Below are positions 1 through 11,569 of a stretch of 64,000 bases of DNA, in pieces. This DNA comes from Rhabdophis nuchalis (Eukaryota > Chordata > Lepidosauria > Squamata > Natricidae): NCBI GenBank assembly GCA_039707465.1, contig CM077643.1, positions 67,024,605-67,088,604 on the forward strand. Reading direction: 5' to 3'. The translations under genes and the position numbers were made by a program. Within the stretch, counting starts at the first letter, position 1. The number at the start of each line of letters is the position of its first letter. The notes beneath the pieces were generated by a model. That model worked only from the letters and a program-made list of their open reading frames with translations. It was not told where the DNA came from and ran no database searches.

Positions 1-3000
1 AGGTTTTAATTGAAACTCTTGAGTAATACTACAGGGCTTTTGCTAATAACTATACACTTAGCAATAACTTAAGGTAGACATATTGATACAGAAGCATTAC
101 TTCTGCAAGCATGGAGAGAGTTAATTTCCAAATGGTACAGCAATTAAGCCATAAATCAATTCAACACATTCCACTCTATTCTGAAGTCTGAAGGAGCAGG
201 GATCAGTCAACATGTTTGAGCTGAATGCCCCTTGCATAGTTAGCTGAATGCCCCTATGCAACTATTGCATGGTTGAAAGTGAAACTATTTTTTTCCTTTC
301 AATTGTTATAAGTAAAGAATAATTTAAACAGGTTTGCAAAAGAGTCTTTATATGTTATGTTTTGTCTGTTTGATGATAAACAACCTCTTTGCAGTTTATA
401 TTTAAAGTGTAAACTATTGTCCATATGATGTGCATTTTTCAATCTTAAAACGTGTAAAATTTAGATAAATCTGCAATCCAAAATATAAGCCTATTCTAAT
501 ATGGGTTGTTTGCCAGAGAAATACAAATTAGGTTAGTCTGTTCAGAAATTTGGCAGGTATGAAGTTTTCTAGTCTCCTCCAATCTCCAGATGCAGCTACG
601 ATGATTCAATCATGTAAGATATGGACTAATTCTTGAGTGATATCCATCAGTACAAATCATTTGTAATTTTTCAATGGTTTCTTGCATGTTTTTGTTATTC
701 CTGGAAAATGGGAATTTGCTATGGGATTCTGGGTTGCAGTGGGTGTGTATGTGTGGCTTTTGTCTGTAGAGCCTTTATTTTGTATTTTCACAAAATTTTA
801 CCAAGTATCATATTCCATATGTTGGATTGTTGTATTATTAATTGTTTGAATACAGATAGCAATTAAATATAATTAGCTAGTTGATGATCATTTGCCAGTA
901 AATTTTCCTAAGGACGCATGTGCCACTTTGGGGAGTTGCTTTCTATTTCCTGCATCACTGATCTGATCCTGTTTAGAGAGAGCCTTTTCTCCCCCCTATT
1001 TACTGCTCTAGTGATCTGGGGCAGGAAGAAAGTAGGTTTACAAAAATATGCATGCACTAGCCTGTGAAGAACTTGGTCATGGAGAGTGAAAGGCTGAGGC
1101 TTCAGACTGGCTTTGTTGCTAAGCAAAAAGTTCCAAATGGGAATGTGCTTATTAGAAAGGTCATTGCTCTAAAATGAACAGTAGGAAAAAAGATACTAAC
1201 ATCTTCATGGATTGGGCCACACCTGCAGAGGTCAAACACAGATGTAAGAAAACCATTGGCATTTTTCTTGATTTGTATTGCCTATCGTCCTGAGGCAAGG
1301 TCCAAAGACACTGAGACAGCTGTCACCCATTTCACCTTTGGGAGGCTTATGGATACATTTTGTGTTTTAAAAAGTGCCATGCTATGACCCATCCCTTCCC
1401 CCACCAGATATACAAATACTTTCTCTACATAGGAAAAAAAGAGAACTGGAAGGAAGAGAGACTGGTGGGGTGGAAGGAAGGATACAGAGAAGGTAGGGAG
1501 AGTTTCTGTTGTTTAACTAAAAGAAGGAAATGGTTCGATTCACTTCCATTGGAGACAAATATCTTCTCTGGCAGAAAACTGCTGAAGAGTGGTGTAGACT
1601 AACCCGCCGAGGATCCTGTTTCCTCGAGGGAACCACATTTCCATCTACTTCCAGTATTCATTTATTTGTTTAGGCAACAGTGAAACGGTTGGTTTGTTTT
1701 ATATCTTGAACTTTGGGGATGTTGCAAGAATTGCTGATAAGTGCTGCCTGTCACAATTTGATGCAGGAAGGAAAAAGGATATCAATCTGATCAAAATACA
1801 CTGGAATTGTTTTCCCTTTGATACTGATCTCTGGACACTTTTTCCCCCTTTTAAAACCTTTATGCTGGCAGTTATTAAAAGATTGTATGAACTGTGAAGG
1901 TTTATATAACACTGAAAAATTAAGAAGGCATTCACCTATTTTTATTTCCATCATTATTGTGCTTTACAAAGTTATTTTTTTAAAAATTTGGTTAATAAAG
2001 AAAAAAGGGCAGGTGGGCTCATTTGCTAGGCAAACAGTGAATTTCCCCCTTTTTTTAATATCGTGAAGCAGAAGCTGATTAGACATCTGTGAAAACAGAA
2101 GACTGGACAATTGTGTTGTTGTTCCTTTATTGCTGAGAAAGAAAGAAAAAAAATACAAACACTTTCAAAATACTTTTCTTCCGGAGAACAGGAAAAAAAA
2201 AATCCAACAGAAAGGAAAAGCCTGAAAACATGTTTTAGTACTTAATATCTGCATTGAGAAAAATTGTGACCCAACTTCTTTGAAGCTGGAGAGTGGGTTC
2301 TGCAATTGAAAGCAGATGGTTTCTGAATTTTTAACATCTTGCAATTCAAGCAACTATAAATGGTCCCAGGCAAGTGAAAATGAATACAGAGAATTGGTTC
2401 CATAATATATATGGCAGAAGCCTTGTCAATAATGCAAACCTACTTGGATATTCCTCAACTCTTATTATAAACATATAATAAGGCCAGTTTAGTTCTCCCA
2501 CAGAAACTAAATGTTCTCTACAAGTCCTGGATCATCATCTTAAGTATCTTCTGTTTTAAATTCAAGCAATATTTTCTTTGTTTTCATTGTACTTTTCCAT
2601 AATGTCTAGAAATTCCTTTTCAACAAAAGATGGTATCTTTAGAGGCTAATAACACTACATAGTAATATTAATTCCTTTAAATGTTGCTTCCAAACAAAGC
2701 AGGGGGGAAAATCCATGCACAACACCCTTAGATAATTGCTTCTTTTGCTCAAAGAAACAAAACTGATTCTGGAGCAACCTTTTCTTTGGTCATTTTGTTA
2801 AAATTAATTAAGAAATAAAAAGGAAGCAATAGAAAAACATATGCAAGAGAAGACCTCAAAGGGACTATAAAAAATTTAAGAATATCAAACATATTGTTGT
2901 TCACACAGTTTTTGCCCTTTCCTGTTCTTTTCTTCTTGTAAAATCCTGCACAGGATTAAAAGCAGACAGATTTAATCAATGAAACTGGTTTTGGAGAGCA

Positions 3001-3710
3001 GTTGGTAACTAATATCTCAAAATATTTCAAAAGCTCCAATCAACTGACTTTACTGCACAACAATTTAGTCTGCAGAATTAAATCAATCTAGTACGGCAAA
3101 AAAAGCATTTACACATTATGAGAAGATAAAAAGAAACACTTTTTTTATCTGGTATGGATAGATAACATTAGCAAAGTTGATAGTCAATAACGCCTTGAGG
3201 AAAAAGAACTTGAGGAAAAGAACTTTAAAAAAAATAACAGATGGCAAATAGCTCTCCTATTAGTGTTGTGTGATTTAAAAAAACACCTCATTTTTTTCCA
3301 TTTCCAAGGCTCATTTAAAAAAAAAATGTTTTAAACATTTCAAAGCAGAAAAAAATATTGATGAAATTCTCACAGGTGGAGCCCTATATTCTTGAACATA
3401 TTTGAGTTAAAACATGGCCTTAATTAACTCACTTTAAATGAGGCTGGGAAATTCCCATTACAGTTTCCTGAGATTCTGCATTTACCTCAGGCAAACATTA
3501 AAGAAGCTTTTCTGAAAATCCATGTTCTTCTTCTTGCCTTGATCTTGACTGGCTGTGTAGGGCCTGAGAACCATATTCTGAGCACCTCTAATGAAGGCTT
3601 ATCAGTGAGAGCACCAGGTTCAGGAGGAATAGAAGTGACCCACTGGAAAAGGCTTAGCAATGCCAGGCTAGAATGAGATCTGTCAAAGGAGCTCTATTTT
3701 TTACCATCTG
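1..3710. other. AT-rich stretch, nothing recognised
   Basis: No frame resembles a known protein and no terminal repeats, tRNA-like boxes or tandem arrays stand out. Short A and T runs are frequent. It could be intron or intergenic DNA; the sequence does not decide. Confidence 0.5.
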
Positions 3711-3722
3711 TAGGAATACTTG

Positions 3723-4063
3723 AGAGGGTGGCTCAGTGGCTAAGATGCTGAGCTTGTCAATCAGAAAGGTCGGCAGTTTGGCGATTCAAATCTCTAGTGC
3801 CATGTAACAGAGTGAGCTCCCGTTACTTGTCCCAGCTTCTGCCAACCTAGCAGTTTGAAAGCATGTAAAAATGTGAGCACAAAAATAGGAACTACCTTTG
3901 GTGGGAAGGTAATAGCGTTCTGTGCTCCTTCTGCATTTAGTCATGCCAGCCACATGACCATGGAGATGTCTTTGGACAGCACTGGCTCTTCGGCTTTGAA
4001 ACAGAGATGGACACTACCCCCTAGAGTTGGGAATGCCTAGCACATATGTATGAGGGGAACCTT
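3723..4063 (+). mobile_element. Sauria-type tRNA-derived SINE, near full length
   Basis: The head (GGTGGCTCAGTGGCTAAG) resembles a tRNA A-box region, and a degenerate B box lies about 50 bp on (CGATTCAAATCTC). The body and the 3' end (CACATATGTATGAGGGGAACC) match the family copies at 8565 and 14527 by eye. It is flanked by a perfect 12-bp target duplication, TAGGAATACTTG, at 3711-3722 and 4064-4075. Sauria SINEs are squamate elements that share their 3' end with Bov-B LINEs and are thought to use Bov-B enzymes. The perfect duplication and length suggest a moderately young copy. Confidence 0.82.
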
Positions 4064-4075
4064 TAGGAATACTTG

Positions 4076-5221
4076 GCAGAGTGGAATACTTAGATTGGAC
4101 ATCATTCACTGTATTGGGTGGTTGAGATGGGGAGACTTTTATTTCCTGTTAAGCATTTAGAACAGACCTACATGCTCAAAGCTCTTTGCATAGGTGTCGC
4201 TACCACCATAGCATTTCCCAGAATAGCTATACGACTCCCAGACATACATAAAGCCAAAAGCAATGTCCCTATGAGGCAAGCTAATATTATTACATTTCAG
4301 ATAAAAGAAGGCGATGAAATTTTAGCTACCAATGGAACATTGATATTCCAATTGGAGTCTTCTGTTTTAGACATTGCTATTGAAGGAGGTTGAAGTTTTC
4401 TGATATTTGCAATTTTTGCTTCTGGCAAAGTAATCAGAGTAACATAATTATGTCTGGCTTTCCACAAAAGGGTAGATAAATTTTGTAAAACAGGTTCAGT
4501 GGTTTGAATATTTTGTTGTTAATGTGTTCATAAATATGGGAAATGATAGCATGGAAGTGCTATGGAAAATAAATAAATAGATGAGGAATCTGAAGAAAAT
4601 AAGGAGGATGAGATTTTGAAGTAAAAGCTGGAGAAAATGATCAATTCCATTTCATAAAATACTGGAAACCCACCCACCCCTCTTTGTTTGACAGTGCTGA
4701 AAATAATGTTACTGAGGTGAGTCACAACCAGCATCCTATTTATGCAGTTCTCCCTGTATAAACATATCTAACATAGATCAGCTGGATGCGAGTTAAGAAG
4801 GATGTTTTAATAAGATGCATTCAAATCTTCACTTGTTTTTTATACCAAAGGATTCTTTCCTGTACATCTTAGGACATAAAGCAGAAAGAAATAACATCTT
4901 TTTCCAACTGTTCAACTGTTACAGCATTATTCTTTTGATTTCCTTTTCTATTCTTTGGTTTTAGCCTTGGGACTCTTTAAATCAAAAACCCCTTTCAGTC
5001 TCAGGATAGAAGAGAAATAGCTAGTTCTTACTCTACCAGGGAATTAATTAGAGCCTGACTATTAGATTTGTACATACGTAAACATTTAATTGACAGAAGA
5101 GCTTTATATTTTTTTCTTTTTCCAAATTGAAGTTTATCTATCAATTGTCTGTTTGTCTGTCTATTCTGCCATATCTTCAGTTCTTCTCTATCTTCATAGT
5201 TGAGAACTTCTGCCATTCTCC
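4076..5221. other. Unique-looking DNA, nothing recognised
   Basis: A 91-codon frame at 4118-4393 (+) has no recognisable motif and no sign of being an exon. No repeats were recognised. Confidence 0.4.
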
Positions 5222-5640
5222 TGCTTAGTCAGGGCTCATGGTATCAGTATATTGATAACATCCAACTCCAGATTGATAGATGATTTCTCCCAGTGGTTTT
5301 TATGTAGCTATTAAATAATATGGTAAGGAGATCGGAATCATAGGGACTCTAAGGCAACTCTTCTGATTAGAGCCATCCTTTCAAGGAGAAATAGAACCAT
5401 GGTAGAACTGTGCCTTCAAACCTTACAGGCCACCCAAAAGGATATAAAGACTGATTGGCTCAAGTGCCACTGAAAAATCTAACAGGACAAGAAGAGGTAA
5501 AGCATTAACCTTCAAGTTCTGTCATAAATCACCCATAATAATGATCCACGTTGTCACTCCTACATTTAAAACCCAACTGAAAAGTTTCCAGATAATAAGT
5601 TCAACCCAGATCCTTCTATAATTAAAGCCTATGTAACACC
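5222..5640 (-). mobile_element. Ancient L2-like LINE fragment, reverse transcriptase region
   Basis: Read on the minus strand it aligns, with many substitutions and small gaps, to the reverse transcriptase core of the younger L2 copy at 7600-7940. Examples are CTCCCAGTGGTTTTTATGTA at 5288-5307 against CACCCAGCGGCTTCATATAT, and AAAAATCTAACAGGACAAG near 5474 against GAGAGGTCTAATAGGACCAG. No frame survives. The divergence marks it as a much older insertion than the copy 1.4 kb downstream. Confidence 0.55.
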
Positions 5641-5714
5641 ATATAAACATCAATATATCCTAGATTTCATTCTTGGAAGTCTGATCACTGTAGAAAAAAA
5701 GAATAGTTATTAGA

Positions 5715-5840
5715 GTAAACCAAAGGTGCTTTTTCAAGAGGCAACTGGACTTTCTGGATTTTCTTTGAAGATCTTTCATTTCTCCTCTAAGAGAAGAAAC
5801 TTCTAAAGAAGCTTCTTGGATGAGAAGACATTTATTATAG
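5715..5840. repeat. Unclassified dispersed repeat fragment (AAGAGGCAACTGGAC family)
   Basis: It contains AAGAGGCAACTGGACTTTCT followed by a degenerate 'reach for GAAACGTCTTCAAAG' block and AAGAAGCTTCTTGGATGAGA. The fragment at 56785-56892 has the same order of blocks. This block order recurs in fish and reptile genomes; I cannot name the parent element with confidence. A Penelope-like origin is one possibility. Confidence 0.45.
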
Positions 5841-6377
5841 GGACAACTATGTTCGCATTTGGTTACCAAAAAGAATAAAAATTTAAATGATTTATGAAAT
5901 GGAGTAATCACAGAAGATATTCAGGGAGGTATTCTCTGACATGCATTAAAACCTCCATTGGCTTTAAATTCAGTGGAAGATGCCATATTACTATGCATCC
6001 TACATCAGCAGGTTCCCATATAGGAAATATTGTTATCTAACTTGGGACATTATAAAAGAATATAAGCATTTAAAAAATATTTGCATTGCTTTAATGTACA
6101 GAAAAGAGTGAAAGAAAAGAATAGAAAATAGAAAACAATATTGCATGCAAAAGTAATTCAATTGAGGTTTTAAATGCTGAAATTTTGACTACATTTAATA
6201 ACATTTATCTCCCTTTCCATTAGATTGCTTAAGATACAGTTCATAAACTGAAAGTAAATATGTGCCAGCCATCCAAGACTGTAAATCTAGGGTCACATTC
6301 TCTTTCCAAAGTTGAAAAGTAATATTTTTTGCTGTGCTTAGTTGTGCTACAATTCTTCAGATGGTGATACATTTGAA
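5841..6377. other. Nothing recognised
   Basis: AT-rich DNA without a recognisable repeat or frame. Confidence 0.4.
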
Positions 6378-6597
6378 CTAGTAATAGCACTTAGACATAT
6401 ATACCACATCACAATATTTACAGCCCTCTCTAAGCATTTACAGAGGTAGCATATTTCCCCCAACAATCTGGGTCCTCTTGGAAGAATGGAAGGCTGAGTC
6501 AACCTTGAGCTGGTGAGAATCAGACTGCTGAACTGTTGGCAGTCAGCAGTTAGCAGAATTAGCCTGCAATATTGCATTCTAACCACTGTGCCACTAT
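6378..6597 (-). mobile_element. tRNA-derived SINE (MIR/CORE-like squamate family), minus
   Basis: On the minus strand it reads from GTGGCACAGTGGTTAGAATG (A box) through a region resembling a B box to CTCAAGGTTGACTCAGCC, then a 3' part ending near AAGTGCTATTAC. It matches the copy at 18536-18780 over nearly its whole length. The 5' end abuts an AAT run and the L2 copy that follows, so the L2 tail appears joined directly to the SINE head. Confidence 0.75.
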
Positions 6598-6612
6598 AAT
6601 AATAATAATAAT
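6597..6612. repeat. Short (AAT)n run at L2 3' end
   Basis: Five AAT-type units lie exactly at the 3' terminus of the following L2 copy, as at the other L2 copies of this type. Confidence 0.8.
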
Positions 6613-7961
6613 TTTTAATTTGTTGACCGCTCCCTCTCCCCGTAGGGACTCGGAGTGGTGCACAGGGAAAAACTAAAACAATAAATATACAGACATATTA
6701 AAAACAAATTAAACAATACCTGTGCTAAAAATACCCCATTTACATACTAAAATTCCCAATTAACAACTAAAACCCCATAGAGAGAGACTACCCTAGGCCG
6801 GCCAAGCAGAAAAGATATGTTTTTAATTTTAGACGGAAGGAGCAGAGGTCCGTGGTCGTTCTAATGTCGGGGGGAAGGTCGTTCCAGAGAGCTGGGCCCG
6901 CCACAGAGAGAGCCCTTCCCCTGGGCGTCGCCCGCTGACAAAGTCTAGTGGACGGCACCCGGAGAAGTCCCTCTCTGTGGGAGCGAATCAGCCGTGAGGA
7001 TGTGTGAGGCAGGATCCGTACCGCAAATAGCTAGGTCCCGAGCCATGGAGCGCTTTAAAGATGATGACTAATACCTTGAAGCGCACCCGGAAGACGACAG
7101 GCAGCCAGTGCAGCTCGCGCAGGAGCGGTGTTATATGGGTAAACCTAGAGGTTCCCAGAATTGCCCGCGCGGCTGCGTTCTGGACCATCTGAAGTCTCCG
7201 GGTGCACCTCAAGGGGAGCCCCATGTAGAGAGAGTTGCAATAGTCCAGTCGGGATGTCACGAGAGCATGAGTGACTGTGCGAAGGGCGTCCCGATCCAAT
7301 AGGGGGCGCAACTGGCGAACCAGGCGAACCTGGTAAAACGCCCTCCTAGCCACGGCTGTCACTTGATCTTCCATGGACAGCCGGGCATCTAGGAGGACAC
7401 CCAAGTTGCGCGCCCCATCCACAGGGGCAAGATGTTCGCCCCCTATGGCCAGCGATGGGGTCAGCTGGTTGAATCGGGCAGCCGGAAACCACAGCCACTC
7501 GGTCTTGGTCGGGTTGAGCTTGAGTCCGTTACTTCCCATCCAGATCCGTACGGCTTCCAGGCACTGGCACATCACCGCTACGGCATCGTTGGGGTGGTTT
7601 GGGGTAGATATATACAGCTGAGTGTCATCAGCGTAGAGATGGTACTCTACCCCAAAACCACGGATGATCTCACCCAGCGGCTTCATATATGTGTTGAACA
7701 GGAGAGGCGAGAGGACCGACCCCTGAGGCACCCCACATGTGAGGGGTCTCGAGGTCGACCTCTGCTCTCCTGCCAACACAAATTGCGATCGGCCAGAGAG
7801 GTAGGAGGAGAACCACCGTAAAACGGTGCCTCCCACCCCCAACCCCCCCAGCTGATGCAATAGGATACCATGGTCGATGGTATCGAAAGCCGCCGAGAGG
7901 TCTAATAGGACCAGGATGGAGGAACAACCCCCATCTCTGGCCCTCCAGAGATCATCGACCA
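6600..7961 (-). mobile_element. L2-like LINE, 5'-truncated copy 1
   Basis: About 1.36 kb of LINE in minus orientation: the second half of the reverse transcriptase, the C-terminal region, and a 3' UTR ending in GGGGAGAGGGAGCGGTC, then an ATT-rich tail. It is collinear with copy 2 (28936-29960 and 22900-23239) and nearly identical over long stretches. Similarity ends abruptly near 7961, as expected for 5' truncation during target-primed reverse transcription. No clear target duplication was found. Confidence 0.85.
6788..7957 (-). pseudogene. L2-like LINE reverse transcriptase, C-terminal part, frameshifted
   Basis: This is the remnant of the LINE protein that copies element RNA at the nicked target. 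The longest open piece (6988-7860, 290 codons) shows the reverse transcriptase motifs [11 protein letters not shown] at about residues 45-55 and the catalytic YADD at 76-79. The sequence DYCNSLYMGLPLRCTRRLQ, typical of CR1/L2 enzymes, follows. In-frame sequence upstream of the first Met (FDTIDHG) shows that the Met is internal. A small deletion near 7018-7020 shifts the frame in the conserved YLRDRILPHTS region. The downstream C-terminus (ending CLAGLG, stop at 6788-6790) is then read in another frame. It lacks the endonuclease and cannot be autonomous. Confidence 0.8.
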
Positions 7962-8553
7962 GCTCTGAAAGTGATTCAAAACTACATTTACTATGATAAA
8001 ATGAGCAGCTAAAGTCTTTCTGCTATCATATCAGCACACACTAAAAAGCAGCAAAATTTTGATTACTTTGTCATGGATGCCATCTTGACTTTAATCCCCT
8101 CTGCAAATATCCCTACGTCCATATAATGAAAATGTCTTATTCCTCATTTTAATGTTCCAGCATAATCAAGCTGCGATATAATTCTTTTAAAATGTTATCT
8201 GAGCTATCGAATAAATATAAAATATTTTTATTACTGTCCAATAATTCTGTTACACAGTACATGGTAATGTCTTCTCCATGACTAATCTGTGATATGTTGC
8301 TTGTGATTGGTGTTCAGCTAGAGTTGTTTGTCCTATGTTTTTGAGTTTAACTTTCTTTCATTATTTTTTTAAACCTGCCTTCTGTGAAGTGTGTTCAACT
8401 TTAATATACCCAACTATTATCATCACTTCCTTCTTTACTCTAAAAGATCAGACAGCTGAATACACAATTGAGAAACTGGAAATATGGAACTGCTTTTAAT
8501 TTCAGTCATTTAAAATATATATTTACAAATAGATAGATAGATGATACATAGAC
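7962..8553. other. Nothing recognised
   Basis: AT-rich DNA with a short GATA run near 8530-8542. No coding signal. Confidence 0.4.
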
Positions 8554-8564
8554 AGACTATGGCA

Positions 8565-8937
8565 GAAGGTAAATGTAAAAGGTAAAGGTTCTCCTTACAC
8601 ATATGTGCTAGTCATTCCCGATTCTAGGCGACAGTGCTCATCTCTGTTTCAAAGCCAAAGAGCCAGCGCTGTCCAAAGACGTCTCCGTGGTCATGTGGCT
8701 GGCATGACTAAATGCTGAAGGCGCACGAAACACTGTTACCTTCCTACCAAAGGTGGTTCCTATTTTTTCTACTTACATTTTTACATGCTTTCTAACTGCT
8801 AGGTTAGCAGAAGCTGGGACAAGTAACGGGAGCTCACTCTGCTATACGGTGCTAGGGATTCAAACTGCTGAATTGCTGACCTTTCTGATTGACAGGTTCA
8901 GCATCTAAGCCACTGAGCCACCACATCCCTTCAGAAG
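8565..8937 (-). mobile_element. Sauria-type SINE, near full length, minus
   Basis: It is the reverse complement of the family copy at 3723: tail with AAGGTAAA units near 8577, body, then the tRNA-like head ending in CACTGAGCCACCACATCC. An 11-bp direct repeat, AGACTATGGCA, flanks it at 8554-8564 and 8938-8948 and is best read as the target duplication. The AAGGT units are the reverse of the ACCTTT-type tail known for this family. Confidence 0.82.
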
Positions 8938-8948
8938 AGACTATGGCA

Positions 8949-9812
8949 AATTCCACCAAGATGGAATTACTCCTTGTTATAAACCTTCTGGTACCACCAA
9001 TGTTCCAATTTATAGCTCTTGATGGGGCAACCCTTTGCTTAAAATAGTGATGTGCAATTTTTCTGAACTGCTGGCTTCTACTACAATAGCAAATAGAATC
9101 CATAGCCAGAAGAACATTTAGCCAGCTGGTCACAGTTGTAAGCTTTTCTAGAACCAACTACTCCTGAAATCAAAAACTCATAATGGTACTTTTGTATTTA
9201 TTACATGCTGCCTAGAATTGTAAGAATAGGCAGTATACAAATGATTAGAAATATCTAAGTAATTAAAAATAAAATATTAACCAATAATGTCAAGTATTCA
9301 AACAGAGACAATCAGGGCCATCATATATGAGCTGCAAAAATGAAGATGACCACCTGATGACAGCAAAAATATATTTCTCTGTTTCTATTGATAAAGCCAA
9401 TTTCTGCAGTCCAGATGCAATAGCACCAAGCACAGTGTGCCATTAATGCAGAAATTGTTACCGATGCTGTGATTCATGGTTTTGTGTATGTACAATGTGA
9501 ACATCTGACAAAGACTGTTTGGCTGATTAATTTTGCAACTGAGAATTCTGTTAATTAACCAATATGCAAGGATGTTCATTTGAATGAAATGAATTAAAGA
9601 TTTGCAAAGTTCTATAGATATGAGGAAATCTGAAAGGTATTTGATTAACTGGGGTCATTTGGACCAGTGCTTTCAGCGTTCAGGCAATTTCCCTATGAGC
9701 AGTCACATAATTTTAGTAATTGATAAGCTAATCAATCAGATATTTGTGTTAAAAGGTAATAATTATAAGTACGGATTTTATCTTAACTAGTATCTCAGTA
9801 TTTAGTAGAATA
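8949..9812. other. Unique-looking DNA; possible conserved non-coding block
   Basis: No repeat recognised. The part at 9385-9590 has few low-complexity runs and several AT-rich homeodomain-like words (TTAATTAA, GATTAATT). That is compatible with, but does not show, a conserved non-coding element. Confidence 0.3.
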
Positions 9813-10172
9813 TACAGATAATCCTGATTTACAGCAGTTCATTTGGTGCCCATTCAAATTACAATGGCACTGAAAAAAGTGACTTGTGACTGTTTTTTCA
9901 CAGTTATGACCTTTGCAGCATCATGTGATCAAAATTCAGAAGCTTGGCAACTGGCTCATATTTATGATGGTTGCAGTGTCCAAGGGTCATGGGATCACCT
10001 TTTGAAAACTTCTGAAAGCAAAGTCAATGGGGAAGTCCAGGTTAAAAACTGGGTTAAACTTCTGCAGCGATTCACTTAACAACTGTGGCAAGAAAGGTAG
10101 TAAAACGGGGCAAAACTCACTTAACAGAAATTTTGGGCTCAAATGTGGGTCGTATGTCGAGGACTACCTGTA
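9813..10172 (+). mobile_element. Non-autonomous terminal-inverted-repeat DNA transposon (TACAGGTAGTCC family), copy 1
   Basis: It starts TACAGATAATCCTGATTTAC and ends GTCGAGGACTACCTGTA, so the ends are imperfect inverted repeats beginning TACAG. The interior matches the copy at 38387-38762 in order and sequence, for example AACTGGCTCATATTTATGA and TTGCAGTGTCC. TA at both ends suggests a TA target and hence a Tc1/mariner-like origin, but that assignment is inference. No transposase frame is present. Confidence 0.65.
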
Positions 10173-10621
10173 TTTAATATTGGCATCTGCATTTGAACCT
10201 GTAACTATAATAATGTCATTCTTATATCACCTTGAATACTTTGGCAGATTGCTGGATGATCTTGAAATTATACAAGATGTGGCAGAACATCTGATACATC
10301 AGTTGCTTGGCATCTATATTTTGGTACTTGCATGGTATTTGCTCCGTGCTTGATATCTATATTTATTTTGTTGCTTGTTTCGTAAAATAGGTGCTTATAT
10401 AAATTTGAAAGCTGGAAGGATGGAACTTGTAGCAGGTCCTTAAATAAATTTGTCCATTTAATAATATCACTACATACACGTACATTCAAAGGATGGAGTC
10501 AACATTTTAATTAATTTTTTTTAGACATCCTAGTAGGGACTAGAATTTGGAATATGTTTTTAAAGAAGCTAAGTATTTACTGATGGTGATCAGAAAAAAA
10601 AATAGTAGCAATTTGGGTTTT
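10173..10621. other. Nothing recognised
   Basis: AT-rich DNA with no recognised repeat. Confidence 0.4.
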
Positions 10622-10852
10622 TTTTTTTGGTACTTTCAAGTCAGAGTTGACTTTTGGCAACTGCCTGGAGAAGTCCCTGCACTTTTCTTGGCAAGATTTT
10701 GTAAGTGCTTTGCCATTGCCACCTCCATAGAGCTCAGATAATTTCCTAGAAGACTTGTACTTAAGACTGGACTAGAATTCACAATCTCTGGGAATTTCTA
10801 TCTGGCACCATAGCCCAGAACTTTACCCACTCCACCAAACTGGTTGTAATTG
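10622..10852 (-). mobile_element. tRNA-derived SINE of a second type, minus
   Basis: On the minus strand it begins CCAGTTTGGTGGAGTGGGTA (A-box-like) with GAATTCTAGTCC as a B-box-like sequence about 60 bp on. A body follows that includes GGCAATGGCAAAGCACTTAC, also seen at 48684-48703. The organisation is that of a Pol III SINE. I cannot give the family a secure name. Confidence 0.6.
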
Positions 10853-11481
10853 TTTTAGTATAGCCAATTCAAAGCCAAGTAGAAGGAATTTTTAGAGCTA
10901 TTTTTTAGAGCTATGTAAAAAGCTGTTCATCTTTTTTTTTTCTTGATATACATATAATAACTGTGTCTTCCAGAGCAACTTCCCAGATATGATACTTTCA
11001 CAGAGAGAGAAGCACTCTTAAAGAGAGCAGAAAGTTACAGTATGTCGTTGGCAAATGCTACATTTAGGTCCTCTCTAAACTGCTTTGTTTGCCTGAGATT
11101 GTGGCCTCTGCATACAATAAGCTGCTCTTCCATTTTCCTGAGTCCAATAGGTTAGTTTTTAATTTACTGGGTAACATGTCCATGAAGCCTATTAAAAGAA
11201 TCAGAATACCACATATTACCTGAAAATCTGATTGACATACATGGGCAGTCAGATGCATCAATACCTTTTGGTTCATTTCTGCTATAATAGCCAAAGTCAT
11301 AAAAATACATAATTGTTAAAATTCACCTTAGGGCAGATTCCAAAGAGCAGAACATCACATATTTCTGAAAACATATTTGGCAGTTTATTTAAATTCCTGG
11401 TGCTACAAATGCAAAAGGAATTTTTGAGAAAAGAGGAAGATACAATGCCTGGCTAAATGTTGACATTCTCTTAGATTATGT
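10853..11481. other. Nothing recognised
   Basis: AT-rich DNA without identifiable elements. Confidence 0.4.
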
Positions 11482-11569
11482 CAGTGTTTTTCAACCTTGA
11501 CAACTTTATGATGTATGGTTCTCAACTCCCAGAATTCTTCACCCAGCATGTCAAGGTTGAGAAACACTG
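11482..11569. mobile_element. Fold-back MITE, hAT-type ends (CAGTGTTTYTCAACC family), copy 1
   Basis: It starts CAGTGTTTTTCAACCTTGAC and ends TCAAGGTTGAGAAACACTG; the arms are near-perfect inverted repeats around a very short centre. Sister copies with clear 8-bp target duplications lie at 31634, 36341 and 58943. No convincing duplication remains at this copy. Confidence 0.7.

Noticed and set aside
3723..3810. tRNA gene in the SINE head
   Set aside because: It is part of a dispersed SINE with its own target duplication, and the cloverleaf is not preserved.
4118..4393. 91-codon frame that might be an exon or small gene
   Set aside because: No recognisable motif and no splice or start context that stands out; the length is within what chance gives in 64 kb.
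7432..7821. 129-codon frame on the plus strand across the L2 copy
   Set aside because: It is antisense to the LINE reverse transcriptase, which explains the openness; the GC-rich LINE lacks stops on both strands.
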